DNA of 64,000 nucleotides, from assembly GCF_013410565.1 (NCBI RefSeq), contig NZ_JACCFO010000001.1, positions 1,426,001-1,490,000 on the forward strand, given 5' to 3'. Made by a program: the position numbers and the translations under genes. Below, piece after piece: positions 49,705 to 57,988 of this stretch (position 1 is its first letter; each line of letters starts with the position of its first letter). The stretch comes from Streptomonospora nanhaiensis (GTDB taxonomy: Bacteria > Actinomycetota > Actinomycetes > Streptosporangiales > Streptosporangiaceae). A model generated the notes under the pieces. It was not told the origin of the DNA. It ran no database searches and was given only the letters and a program-made list of their open reading frames with translations.

Positions 49705-50832
49705 GTGTCACGCACCGAACCGGCCATCCTCACCCGCGTCGCGGGAGTCGACGCCACCCTGGTCCGGCTGCCGCTGGCCCACCGCTCGCGCGGCGCGGTC
49801 CAGACCCGCCAGGAGTTCTCCCGGCACGCGCTGGTACGCGTCGTCGACGAGCGGGGCCGCACCGGCTGGGGCGAGGTCCCCCAGGCCGACCCCGAGCGGT
49901 GGCGGGCCCTGGTCGAGGACTACGCGCCCGCGCTGCTGGGCCACTCCTGGCACCGCCCCACCGAGACCGAGGCCGCCTGGGCCGGGCTGGCCTGGCAGCC
50001 GGCGGTGGCCGCCGCGCTCGACACCGCCTGCTGGGACCTGTGGAGCCGGCGGCGCGGCACGCCCCTGTCCCACGCGCTGGGCGGCGACCGCACGGCCTTC
50101 ACCGCCGGCACGACCGTCCGCCGCCAGCCCTCCGAGGAGTCCCTGGTGCGCGAGGTCAACCGCCAGGTGGGCGCCGGGTTCCGCCGGGTGCGCCTGGAGA
50201 TCGGCCCCGGCTGGGACATCGACGTGGTGCGCACCGTGCAGGAGAGCTTCCCGTTCCTGGTGCTGCAGGCCGACGCCGGGGGCCGCTACACCGAGGACCC
50301 CGCCCACCTGCGGGCGCTGCGGGCGCTGGACGACTACGGGCTGGCCGCCATCGAGGAGCCGTTCGGCGGCGGCGACCTCGCGGCCCACGCGCGGCTGCGC
50401 CGCGACCTGCGCACGCCGGTCGCGCTGAGCACGACGGTGGACTCGCTGGAGACCCTGGACCGCGCCATCGCGATGGAGGCGGCCGGCGCGCTGAGCCTGC
50501 GCCCGGCGCGCCTGGGCGGCCTCACCCCGGCGCGGCGCGCCCACGACCGCGCCGTCGACGCCGGCTGGGCGGTGTGGTGCGGCGCCGACGCGGAGTCGGG
50601 CCTGGGCAGCGCCGCGATCGCGGCGCTGGCGTCGCTGCCGGGGGTGACCCTCCCCAGCGAGATGCCGGGCGCGGGCGGCCGGTTCGCCCGCGACACCGTC
50701 CGCCCGTCGGTCCGCGCCCACGAGGGCATCACCCCCATCCCGCTCACCCGCCCCGGGCTGGGCTACGAGATCGACTGGAAGCAGCTGCGCGGCCTGACCG
50801 TGGAGTCGGTCGTGCTCGGCCCGGCCGGCTGA
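49705..50832 (+). CDS. Enolase-superfamily protein of the OSBS/NSAAR type lacking catalytic residues (probable pseudoenzyme)
   Basis: The 375 residues align throughout with o-succinylbenzoate synthase/N-acylamino acid racemase: GWGEVPQAD, the PGWDIDVVR strand, YGLAAIEEPF, and AVWCGADAESGLGSAAIAAL. The chemistry residues are replaced, however. The KxK of the second strand is Arg163-Leu-Glu165. The opposite Lys is Arg266 (SLRPARLGG for NIKPGRVGG). The CLDES motif is ALSTT, so the third metal ligand (Asp) is Ser242. Asp190 and Glu217 remain. Neither racemisation nor dehydration is expected, and a binding role is inferred. GTG 49705 has GGAG upstream. It is convergent with the 2OG-oxygenase-like gene. 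Confidence 0.88.
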   Translation: MSRTEPAILTRVAGVDATLVRLPLAHRSRGAVQTRQEFSRHALVRVVDERGRTGWGEVPQADPERWRALVEDYAPALLGHSWHRPTETEAAWAGLAWQPAVAAALDTACWDLWSRRRGTPLSHALGGDRTAFTAGTTVRRQPSEESLVREVNRQVGAGFRRVRLEIGPGWDIDVVRTVQESFPFLVLQADAGGRYTEDPAHLRALRALDDYGLAAIEEPFGGGDLAAHARLRRDLRTPVALSTTVDSLETLDRAIAMEAAGALSLRPARLGGLTPARRAHDRAVDAGWAVWCGADAESGLGSAAIAALASLPGVTLPSEMPGAGGRFARDTVRPSVRAHEGITPIPLTRPGLGYEIDWKQLRGLTVESVVLGPAG

Positions 50833-50886
50833 CCGGCGACCGCGGGCCGCGGGCCGCGAGGGCGGTGCCCCGGCGGACCGGCCGGC

Positions 50887-51888
50887 TCAGCCCTCGCGCG
50901 GGTCCCGGCCGCCGCGGGCTCCGGTGATCAGCCGCTGCCACCGGCCGCCGAGCTTGACCGCCATGTGGCGGGCCACGGTGACCGGCTCGTAGTAGTCGGG
51001 CCGGTCAGGGCCGACGCAGGTGGGCAGGGTGGTGACCAGCGCGTCGAAGTCGGCGCCGTGCGACAGGGCCGCCGCCCGCCAGCGCTGCCCGGTCCGCCCG
51101 GCCGGCGCCGGCGGGCGGACCGCGCGGAAGGGCGGCGCGAGCCAGCGGTCGTTGGTCCAGCGGGCCAGCAGGTCGCCCACGTGCACCACCAGGGCGTCGG
51201 GCCAGGGGGCGACCTCGCGCCACCGGCCGAGGTCGTCGGCGAACTGCAGCGGTGCGCCCTCCGCCCACACCACCCGCAGCAGCCCCGGCTCGGTGTACCC
51301 GGCGGCCTCCTCGCCGGAGGCCGCCGCCGGCGCGGTGCCGGCCGGCGCGGGCGGGCGGTGCTCCAGGCGGAGCACGTCGATGGAGTGGCCGGTGTAGGGC
51401 TCGAAGAACCCCTCGGGCACGTCCAGCGCCACGGCGAAGACGCGGGTGAGCCGCCGGGCCAGCCGCTGGGCGGCGTCGAACCAGGCCATCACCTGCGGCT
51501 GGAACTTCGGCAGGCCCACGGGCCAGATGTTGGCGGGGTAGATGTCCACCGGCAGCGCGCGGTCGGGGAAGTCCCGCGCCTGAGTGCCGATGCGGAAGGT
51601 CTCGGCCGCGCCCGGGGCCGCCGGGGCGCGGTACCCGCGCTCGGAGTCGGGCTCGGGCGGCGCGTAGCGCAGCTTGCCCGCCGCCGGGCGGTCGAAGAAC
51701 AGGTCGATCGCCTCGCGCACGCCGTCGTGGATCTGTCCGGGGATCCCATGTCCGACGACGCGCATGAACCCGGGGTCGGCTGCGGCCGCGCCCACGCGCG
51801 CGGCGATGCGCGCCTGGGCGTGCGGCCCGGAGTCCCAGCCCGAAATGTCGATGAGGGGCACCTCAACAGCGGTGGTCGACTCGCCCAT
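50887..51888 (-). CDS. Isopenicillin-N-synthase-like 2OG/Fe(II) oxygenase fold lacking iron ligands (probable pseudoenzyme)
   Basis: The 333 residues have the IPNS-family layout: N-terminal VPLIDISGWDSG, GFMRVVGHGIP, YTGHSIDVLRLEHRPP, VHVGDLLARWTNDRW and the C-terminal LPTCVGPDRPDYYEPVTVA. The double-stranded beta-helix has lost its iron triad. The HxD motif is Tyr198-Thr-Glu200, and the distal His is Phe254 (APPFRAV for STPHRVV). Of the RxS co-substrate motif only Arg269 remains (RWR). Dioxygenase activity is thus unlikely. ATG 51888 is preceded by GGAGGAC. Its 3' end faces the enolase-like gene 54 bases away. Confidence 0.9.
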   Translation of the reverse strand: MGESTTAVEVPLIDISGWDSGPHAQARIAARVGAAAADPGFMRVVGHGIPGQIHDGVREAIDLFFDRPAAGKLRYAPPEPDSERGYRAPAAPGAAETFRIGTQARDFPDRALPVDIYPANIWPVGLPKFQPQVMAWFDAAQRLARRLTRVFAVALDVPEGFFEPYTGHSIDVLRLEHRPPAPAGTAPAAASGEEAAGYTEPGLLRVVWAEGAPLQFADDLGRWREVAPWPDALVVHVGDLLARWTNDRWLAPPFRAVRPPAPAGRTGQRWRAAALSHGADFDALVTTLPTCVGPDRPDYYEPVTVARHMAVKLGGRWQRLITGARGGRDPREG

Positions 51889-52530
51889 GCGTCCTCCGTA
51901 GGTGGTCGGGCGGCCCGGACGGGGCCGGAGCGGCTCGTGCGCGCGCACCATCGGCGATGCGGCGGCGCTGCGGACGGGGCACGTCCCGGCCGCGCGCCGC
52001 GTCCGGTCAAGGGCGGCGGGCGCGGGGGTGCCGGCGGGTCCGGGCGGCCCGGTGCCCGCGGGGTGCCGCGACGCCGCCCGGGCGGCTTGGGGCCGATCGG
52101 AGGCGCGGCGGAGGCCCGGGAGGGGGCCGGCGGGGTCGAGGACGGCGCCAGGGCCGCGCCCCCGGTGCGGCGGGGGCGGAGGCGGTGCGGCGCAGGGAGT
52201 GGGGTGCCGGGGAGAGCGGCGGTCCCGCCTGGGGGGTTCGCGGCGTGGCGTGCGCATCACAGACTCCCGTCGGATGGCCGGGTCAGTGGGAGCCGGTCGC
52301 CGGTTCCGCAGGGGGTGACGGCGGGGCGATCAGCCGTGACTCTAGGCAGACCGTGTTGCCACGGGATCAACCCGCGATACACGGCCGTTAATCGGCGGTA
52401 GTTGGGCCACTACGGTGCGCGGCGCGCCCGGGCGAGCGTTGGCCGATACTCTACGCCGCCGTTGGATTACTTTGGGTTGCCATCCCGTTTCCGGTCTGTT
52501 TCGGCTGCGCGCTCTCGGAGGTATCCCGCC
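51889..52530. other. Intergenic region upstream of the phosphodiester glycosidase
   Basis: About 640 bases without a supported gene. The left 370 bases are extremely GC-rich, with purine-rich runs on the plus strand. The right part is more mixed (GTTAATCGG, GTTGGATTACTTTGGG) and probably holds the promoter of the exported glycosidase. I could not pick out a clear -35/-10 pair. Confidence 0.35.
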
Positions 52531-53640
52531 GTGTCCCGCCGTGCCGCCGCAGCGGCGCTCGCCCTCACCGTGTTCGTCCTGCTCACCGGCGCCGCCCCGG
52601 CCGCCCGCGCGGCCGAGCGGGCCGAGCCCGTCGCCCCCGGGGTGCACCTCTCCACCGCGTCCGTCCCCGCCGGCGACGGCACGCAGTACTTCACCACGCT
52701 GCGCGTCGACCTCACCGCGGGCGCCGAGGTGGACTACGTCGACCCCGGCAGCGTCGCCGCCCGGGCGCTCCTGCGCGAGATGGCCTCCGGGCCGGACGCC
52801 GTCGCCGCCGTCAACGGCGACTTCTTCGACTCGGGCGCCTCCTACGCGCCGCTGGGCGCGGCGGTGCGCGACGGCACCGTGCTGAAGTCGCCCTCGGGGG
52901 ACGACCGCGCCGTCGCCGTCGTCGACTCCGCGGGGCGCGGCCGCGTGGCCACCGCCGCCTTCACCGGCGCCGTCGGCCTCCCCGGCGGCGACCTCGCCGT
53001 CGACCGCCTCAACAGCCACGAGGTCCCCGCCGACGGCACCGGCGTGTTCACCGCCGACTGGGGCGACCACCCGCGCGAGCGGGCCGCGCCCAGCGGGCCG
53101 GTCACCGAGGTCGCGGTGGCCGGGGGGCGCGTGGCCGGCGTCACCTCGGGCGCCGGAGCGGGCGCGGTCGCCCCCGGCACCCGGGTGCTGCTGGGCCGCG
53201 GCGCGGCCGCCGACCGCCTCGCCTCGCTGCGGCGCGGCGACCCGGTCGCGCTGGACTACCGGCTCGCCGCCGGCGGCGGCCGGCCCCGCCTGGCGATCGG
53301 CGGGCGGCACGTGCTGCTGCGCGACGGCGCCTTCACCGGCGCCACCGACAACGCCCGCCACCCGCGCACCGCCATCGGGTTCTCCGCCGACGGTTCGCGG
53401 ATGGTCGTCGTGACCGCCGACGGCCGCGTGCCGGGCGCCACCGGCGCCTCACTGGGCGACATGGCCGAGCGGATGCTGCTGGCCGGCGCCCACGACGCGC
53501 TGGAGCTGGACGGCGGCGGATCGGCCACCCTGCTCACGCGCGACCCGGCGACCGGCGAGCTGGTGCGGCACAACCGCACCGGCGAAGACGAGCGCGCCAT
53601 CCCCAACGGCCTGGTGGTGCGCGCCGCGTCCGGCGGCTGA
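52531..53640 (+). CDS. Exported phosphodiester glycosidase (NAGPA domain)
   Basis: The 369 residues begin with a signal peptide: VSRRAAAAALALTVFVLLTG, cleaved near ARAAE (about 28–30). The NAGPA-type domain follows with its hallmarks VAAVNGDFFDSG (about 88–99), ARHPRTAIGFSADG and HDALELDGGGSATLL. Relatives hydrolyse phosphodiester-linked sugars. Bacterial ones are thought to act on cell-wall or extracellular glycans. GTG 52531 has GGAGG (52517–52521) at 9 bases. The longer open frame upstream (from 52402) lacks a sensible start. It stands as a single transcription unit. Confidence 0.92.
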   Translation: MSRRAAAAALALTVFVLLTGAAPAARAAERAEPVAPGVHLSTASVPAGDGTQYFTTLRVDLTAGAEVDYVDPGSVAARALLREMASGPDAVAAVNGDFFDSGASYAPLGAAVRDGTVLKSPSGDDRAVAVVDSAGRGRVATAAFTGAVGLPGGDLAVDRLNSHEVPADGTGVFTADWGDHPRERAAPSGPVTEVAVAGGRVAGVTSGAGAGAVAPGTRVLLGRGAAADRLASLRRGDPVALDYRLAAGGGRPRLAIGGRHVLLRDGAFTGATDNARHPRTAIGFSADGSRMVVVTADGRVPGATGASLGDMAERMLLAGAHDALELDGGGSATLLTRDPATGELVRHNRTGEDERAIPNGLVVRAASGG

Positions 53641-53721
53641 CCGGAGCAGGGGCGGCGCCGCAGGTACCCGCGGCGTCCCCACCGGCCGCGCCGCACCTGA
53701 CCGCCCGCGCCGACGGCCTCC

Positions 53722-53741
53722 GCCGCCGGGGTCTCGGCGGC
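53722..53741 (+). terminator. Possible terminator after the glycosidase
   Basis: GCCGCCG (53722–53728) and CGGCGGC (53735–53741) pair around a six-base loop about 80 bases after the stop. Confidence 0.4.
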
Positions 53742-53824
53742 CCGCTCCCCCATCGCCATACCGAATGGTCGGTTCGCTAGAGTCGGGGGCGTCCTCCGTT
53801 CGGGTCTAAGGAGCGCAGACGATC

Positions 53825-54280
53825 ATGCGGATTTTCACCGACCTCGCCGAGCTGGTCGCCGCCAAGGGCGAGCACCTGGGCTACAGCGACTGGCTGACCG
53901 TCACCCAGGACCGGATCGACCGGTTCGCCGACGCCACCGACGACCACCAGTGGATCCACGTCGACCGGGAGCGCGCCGCCAACGGCCCCTTCGGCGGCAC
54001 CATCGCGCACGGCTTCCTCACGCTGTCGCTGCTGTCCGCGTTCAGCCCGCAGGTGTGGACGCTGCGGCAGCGGCCCTCCATGGCCATCAACTACGGCCTC
54101 AACCGCGTGCGGTTCCTCCAGCCCGTGCGCACCGGTTCCCGGGTGCGCGACGGCATCGAACTGATCGACACCCGCGAGACCAAGAACGGCCTGCTTTTGA
54201 CCTTCGGGCACACCGTGGAGATCGAGGGCGAGGAGCGCGCCGCGCTCGTCGCCGAGGGCCTCAGCCTGATGGTGCCCTAG
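53825..54280 (+). CDS. MaoC-like (R)-hydratase/dehydratase
   Basis: The 151-residue hot-dog-fold protein has the hydratase-2 motif with catalytic Asp and His in FADATDDHQWIHVDRERA (about 38–55). GGTIAHGFLTLSLLS, conserved in the (R)-specific enoyl-CoA hydratase group, follows. The product size is that of the stand-alone enzyme, which adds water to trans-2-enoyl thioesters. ATG 53825 has AAGGAG 10 bases upstream. A TAGAGT hexamer near 53778 may be its -10. It is convergent with the glycosyltransferase operon across a hairpin. Confidence 0.93.
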   Translation: MRIFTDLAELVAAKGEHLGYSDWLTVTQDRIDRFADATDDHQWIHVDRERAANGPFGGTIAHGFLTLSLLSAFSPQVWTLRQRPSMAINYGLNRVRFLQPVRTGSRVRDGIELIDTRETKNGLLLTFGHTVEIEGEERAALVAEGLSLMVP

Positions 54281-54287
54281 CGGCCGC

Positions 54288-54325
54288 GCCGCCGGGCCGG
54301 GCCGTCGCGGCCGCGGCCCGGCGGC
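54288..54325. terminator. Bidirectional hairpin terminator
   Basis: Perfect 12-base arms (54288–54299 and 54314–54325) lie between the convergent maoC-like and glycosyltransferase stops. Confidence 0.65.
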
Positions 54326-54329
54326 TCCC

Positions 54330-55937
54330 TCAGCGGGCCAGGCGGCGCGCCAGGCGCGCGGGCAGCCCGCGGCTGAGCCAGACCAGCCGCCGCTCCAGGC
54401 GGTCGGCGCGCTCCCGCTGGGCGCGCGCCTCCTCCTCGGCCTGGCGCAGCCGGACCCGCCAGTCCTCCGGCGGCTCCTCGGCGGCGCCCTCGGCCAGGAC
54501 ACCGGGGCCGCGCACCCAGTGCAGGCCGAACAGCCGCTCCACCGCGCCGTCCAGGTCGTCCTCGGGCGTGCCCAGGTGGCGCGCCCGCGCGTAGGCCGCG
54601 GTGCGCTCCAGCCGGATGGATCCGGGGCCCGAGGCGGGCACGCCCGCCGCGGCCACCCGCACCAGACCGGCGTGCTCGCGCTCGGCCGCCTCGGTCAGCC
54701 GGGCCAGGCCGCGCGGCGCCGGGCGGCAGCCCGCCGGCAGGGTGAGCCGGAAGGGCACCAGCGGGTCGGCGGCGGGTGCGGTGTCGGCGAAGCGGACGCG
54801 CGCGTCGCCGCGGAAGGTCTCCCGGATCAGCCGCAGGTCCAGGCGGGGGTCCTCCAGCGGCGAGCGCCGGTCGTCGGTCAGCTCCGGCCACGGCCCCACC
54901 AGCCACACCCGGATGTCGGCGGTCTCGCCCGTCAGCAGCGCCGCCACCGTGGTGTCGGCGTCCTCCAGGGCGGCCTCGGCGACGTCGACGACCACGTCGA
55001 CGTAGGGCACGGCCCACTGCCGCGGGCCCTGCTTGCGCCGGTTGGCGAAGTTGGGCACCCGCGTGGCGACGTAGGGGTGGCGGAACCGGGTGCCGGCGTC
55101 GCGCTTGGCCTGCATCTGGCTGCGGCCCAGGTGCCAGCTGCTGGTGTCGGTGTCGGGCACGAACACCGCGCCGGTCTGGGCCACCCGGTAGGCGAACTCG
55201 GAGTCGCCGCCCAGGACCATGTCGCCGGCCATGCCCCCGGCCGCCTCGAACACCGCGCGGTGCAGCGATCCGGTGGCGCCGATGAACACCCGGTAGGCCA
55301 GCGGGTCGGGCGCGGTCAGCCGGTCGGTGCGGGCGATGACGCTCTCGATCCAGTGCGGTTCGGCGGAGGCGGCGTCGAACAGCCGGTCGGCCTCGCCGGC
55401 CGCCACCGCGCGCCGCACCTCGGCCGGCCGCACGGCGCCCGGCGTGAACGGCACGAACATCTTGTGGCCCAGCACCGCGAGGTAGTCGGCCTGGTGGTGC
55501 CAGCGCAGCTGCGACTCCACGTGCTCGCGGAAGACGAGCATGTCGGCGTCCAGCCGCAGCACCACGGCGCCCTCGGACGCGGCCACCCCGCAGTTGAGGG
55601 CGTGGCCCGACCCCCACGCGCCGGGCGCGGCGGTGATGAGGCGGGTGTGCTCGGGTCGGATCTCGGGCAGCCGCAGCGGCGGCGCGGACCCGTCGTCGAC
55701 CACCACCACCTCCATGAGGTGGGCGGGGTAGCTCTGCGCCGCCAGGGCCGCCAGCACGAGGTCGAGCTTCTCCTGGTGGCCGTGGGCGGGGATCACGACG
55801 CTGACCGCCAGGCTCGGGGTCCACTCGCCCAGCGCGGGGACGTCGAGCACCGTGTAGTCGTTCCGGGGGATCGGCGGGCGGGGTACCGCCTGTCCCGCCT
55901 GGTCCGTGGCCGCGCTGCGACCGCCGAGGATCGTCAC
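54330..55937 (-). CDS. Family 2 glycosyltransferase with C-terminal coiled coil
   Basis: The 535-residue product has a GT-A domain: AVSVVIPAHGHQEKLDLVLA (about 43–62), VVVVDDGSAPP, RLDADMLVF (the DxD metal motif) and GGDSEFAYRVAQTG, a GT2/galactosyltransferase-type acceptor region. A second half with less defined sequence ends in a charged coiled coil (RVRLRQAEEEARAQRERADR and on) and a basic WLSRGLPARLARRLAR tail. It is probably cytoplasmic and membrane-associated. The GTG start at 55937 overlaps the upstream gene stop (GTGA). It is last of a three-gene leftward operon for surface-polymer synthesis. Confidence 0.92.
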   Translation of the reverse strand: MTILGGRSAATDQAGQAVPRPPIPRNDYTVLDVPALGEWTPSLAVSVVIPAHGHQEKLDLVLAALAAQSYPAHLMEVVVVDDGSAPPLRLPEIRPEHTRLITAAPGAWGSGHALNCGVAASEGAVVLRLDADMLVFREHVESQLRWHHQADYLAVLGHKMFVPFTPGAVRPAEVRRAVAAGEADRLFDAASAEPHWIESVIARTDRLTAPDPLAYRVFIGATGSLHRAVFEAAGGMAGDMVLGGDSEFAYRVAQTGAVFVPDTDTSSWHLGRSQMQAKRDAGTRFRHPYVATRVPNFANRRKQGPRQWAVPYVDVVVDVAEAALEDADTTVAALLTGETADIRVWLVGPWPELTDDRRSPLEDPRLDLRLIRETFRGDARVRFADTAPAADPLVPFRLTLPAGCRPAPRGLARLTEAAEREHAGLVRVAAAGVPASGPGSIRLERTAAYARARHLGTPEDDLDGAVERLFGLHWVRGPGVLAEGAAEEPPEDWRVRLRQAEEEARAQRERADRLERRLVWLSRGLPARLARRLAR

Positions 55938-57988
55938 ACCGACTCGCTTTCCTGTTGGCGGGGGTGGCCGGCCCGGCCGGCCGGGTCGTCGTCGAGGAGC
56001 AGCCCGCCGGCCCGCCGCCCCGGCCACTGGCGTGCGGCGTCGCGCAGGAAGTAGCCGGGGTCCTCGCTCCAGGTGTGGCCCGAGGCGCGGCGGCGGACCA
56101 GGTAGTTGTGGCCGTGCGTGCGGTAGATGCGGCCGCCGCCGCCCGCAACGCCCAGCAGCAGCTGGGTGTCGATGGCGCGGGGCAGCGGCCGGAAGCCCCC
56201 GCACTCCTCCAGGACGGTGCGGTCCAGCAGGAGCGTGCCGCCGGCGACGAAGGGGTCGGTGCGCTCGGTCGCGGCCGGCCGCCACACGGTGCGGTCGATC
56301 TCCTCCAGGTAGATGAACTCCTGGGCGCAGCCCACGAGGTCGGCGGAGGCGTAGGTGCGGGCCAGCAGGAGGTCGCCCAGGTGGTGGGGGCCGTACCAGT
56401 CGTCGTCGTCCCACTTGGCGATCACGGTGCCCGACGCGCGCCCGGCGGCGTTGTTGAGCACGGTGCCGAAGACCTCGCCGGCCGGGGCCTCGTAGACGAC
56501 GGTCCCGCGGCCGGTGCGGGCGAAGGCGTCCAGCGCCCGGCGCACGCGCGGGTCCTCGGCGGTGAACCCGTGGAGGGCGAGCACGACCTCCAGTTCCACG
56601 TCGCGCTGGGCGGCCACCTGGGCGAGCGCGAAGTCCACCATGTCGGGCCGCCGGGTGCACAGCAGCACCGAGACGCGGGTCTCGGGCACCGGGCGCACGC
56701 CGGCCTGGCGGGCGAGCTCGCGCCAGCGGGCGGCGGTGCCGTGGGTGCGCAGCGCGGTGCGGCGCAGGCGGATGCTGTGCCGCTCGCGGGCCAGCCGGTC
56801 GTCGAGGTCGGCGGCGGTGACCGAGGTCAGCAGCGCGGTCAGCTCCGGTCCCAGCGGCTCGGCCCAGCCGGGGACCTCCTCGCAGAAGAGGGGGACCCCG
56901 CCCGCGGCCAGTCCGGCCACCGCGCGCGCGGCGGCCAGCGGGCCGGCGTGGCCGCGCCAGCCGACCTTCACGCCGCGCAGGTCGCGCAGGCGGGCGATGT
57001 CGGAGTCGGTGACGGCGCCGGTGGGCGGCAGCTCCAGGTAGACCCGGCGGCCGTAGGCGATGACCGCGCGGCCGTCGCGCACGCCGAACTCGGCGACGCG
57101 CGGGAGCGACTCCCCGGTGAACCCGATGGGGTTGACCACGCGCTCGTCCACGGGCGGCAGCCGGCTGGGGTCGAACCCGCCGGCGGTGCCCTCGCGCACC
57201 CGGTCCACGCCGTCGGCGGCGCCGATGCGCTCCCAGGTCAGGGAGCCGGCCGGGTAGCGGTCGAGGGCGGGCACGGCGTCGTCGCGCCAGTCGGGCAGCC
57301 GGCCCTCGCCCGTGCGCAGCGCGATGTCGGCCACGGGTGTGGAGCGGTGCCGCGCCACGGGCCCGCGCGGGGGCACTCCCCGGGCGCGCGGGACGGCCGG
57401 GCGCCAGGCGGGCGCCTCGGTCCCGCTGAGCGCGGTGGGGGGTGCGGTGGCGGGGCCGCGGCGGCGGCCGACGGCGCCGAAGGCGATCGCGTCGAGCGCG
57501 GGCGCGGTCTCGACGGGTTCCAGGAAGAACAGCTCGCAGGCCCAGCCGCCGCCGTCGAGGCGCGCCACCCGGGCCTCCTGCAGGTCGCGCCACTGGCCCA
57601 GGCCGGGCACGGCCGGCAGCGGGGGGTCGAGGTGGGCGGCGGGGCTGGTGATGACCGCGACGACCTGGTGGGTGCGGGGCAGGCGCGCGCCCAGGCTGAC
57701 GGCGCGGCGCAGGTCGGCGACGGTGGTGGCGACCACCGCGACCAGTCCGACGTGGTCGACGGGCTCCGGCGCGGGCCCGGCGCCCTCGCCCTGGGAGTCG
57801 GCACCGGTCTCGGCGGGCGCCAGCAGGGGGTCGCCGTTGGGCGGGGTGCGGTCGAGGTTGACCACGAGGTCGGCGGGCAGCAGCGGCAGGCCGCGCAGCG
57901 GGCCGTGGGAGCCCGTTCCGGTGTGGCCGAGCAGCGCGGGGCGCTCGCCGCGCAGCCGCAGCGCCCGCAGCAGGACCTGGTCGGTCAC
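55934..57988 (-). CDS. Two-part glycosyltransferase with an uncharacterised N-terminal half
   Basis: The 684 residues end in a family 2 glycosyltransferase domain (about 425–650): TRVSVLLCTRRPDMVDFALA, then the NNAAGRASGTVIAKWDDDDW stretch with its acidic metal motif, and LEECGGFRPLPRAID. The first 420 residues are unlike a standard glycosyltransferase. They contain LLPADLVVNLDRTP, a roughly 100-residue Rossmann-like stretch (VGLVAVVATTVADLRRAVSL) and KVGWRGHAGPLAAARAVAGL, which resembles the end of a GT-B enzyme. It may thus be a double glycosyltransferase. GTG 57988 overlaps the methyltransferase stop. Translation is coupled along the whole operon. Confidence 0.9.
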   Translation of the reverse strand: MTDQVLLRALRLRGERPALLGHTGTGSHGPLRGLPLLPADLVVNLDRTPPNGDPLLAPAETGADSQGEGAGPAPEPVDHVGLVAVVATTVADLRRAVSLGARLPRTHQVVAVITSPAAHLDPPLPAVPGLGQWRDLQEARVARLDGGGWACELFFLEPVETAPALDAIAFGAVGRRRGPATAPPTALSGTEAPAWRPAVPRARGVPPRGPVARHRSTPVADIALRTGEGRLPDWRDDAVPALDRYPAGSLTWERIGAADGVDRVREGTAGGFDPSRLPPVDERVVNPIGFTGESLPRVAEFGVRDGRAVIAYGRRVYLELPPTGAVTDSDIARLRDLRGVKVGWRGHAGPLAAARAVAGLAAGGVPLFCEEVPGWAEPLGPELTALLTSVTAADLDDRLARERHSIRLRRTALRTHGTAARWRELARQAGVRPVPETRVSVLLCTRRPDMVDFALAQVAAQRDVELEVVLALHGFTAEDPRVRRALDAFARTGRGTVVYEAPAGEVFGTVLNNAAGRASGTVIAKWDDDDWYGPHHLGDLLLARTYASADLVGCAQEFIYLEEIDRTVWRPAATERTDPFVAGGTLLLDRTVLEECGGFRPLPRAIDTQLLLGVAGGGGRIYRTHGHNYLVRRRASGHTWSEDPGYFLRDAARQWPGRRAGGLLLDDDPAGRAGHPRQQESESV

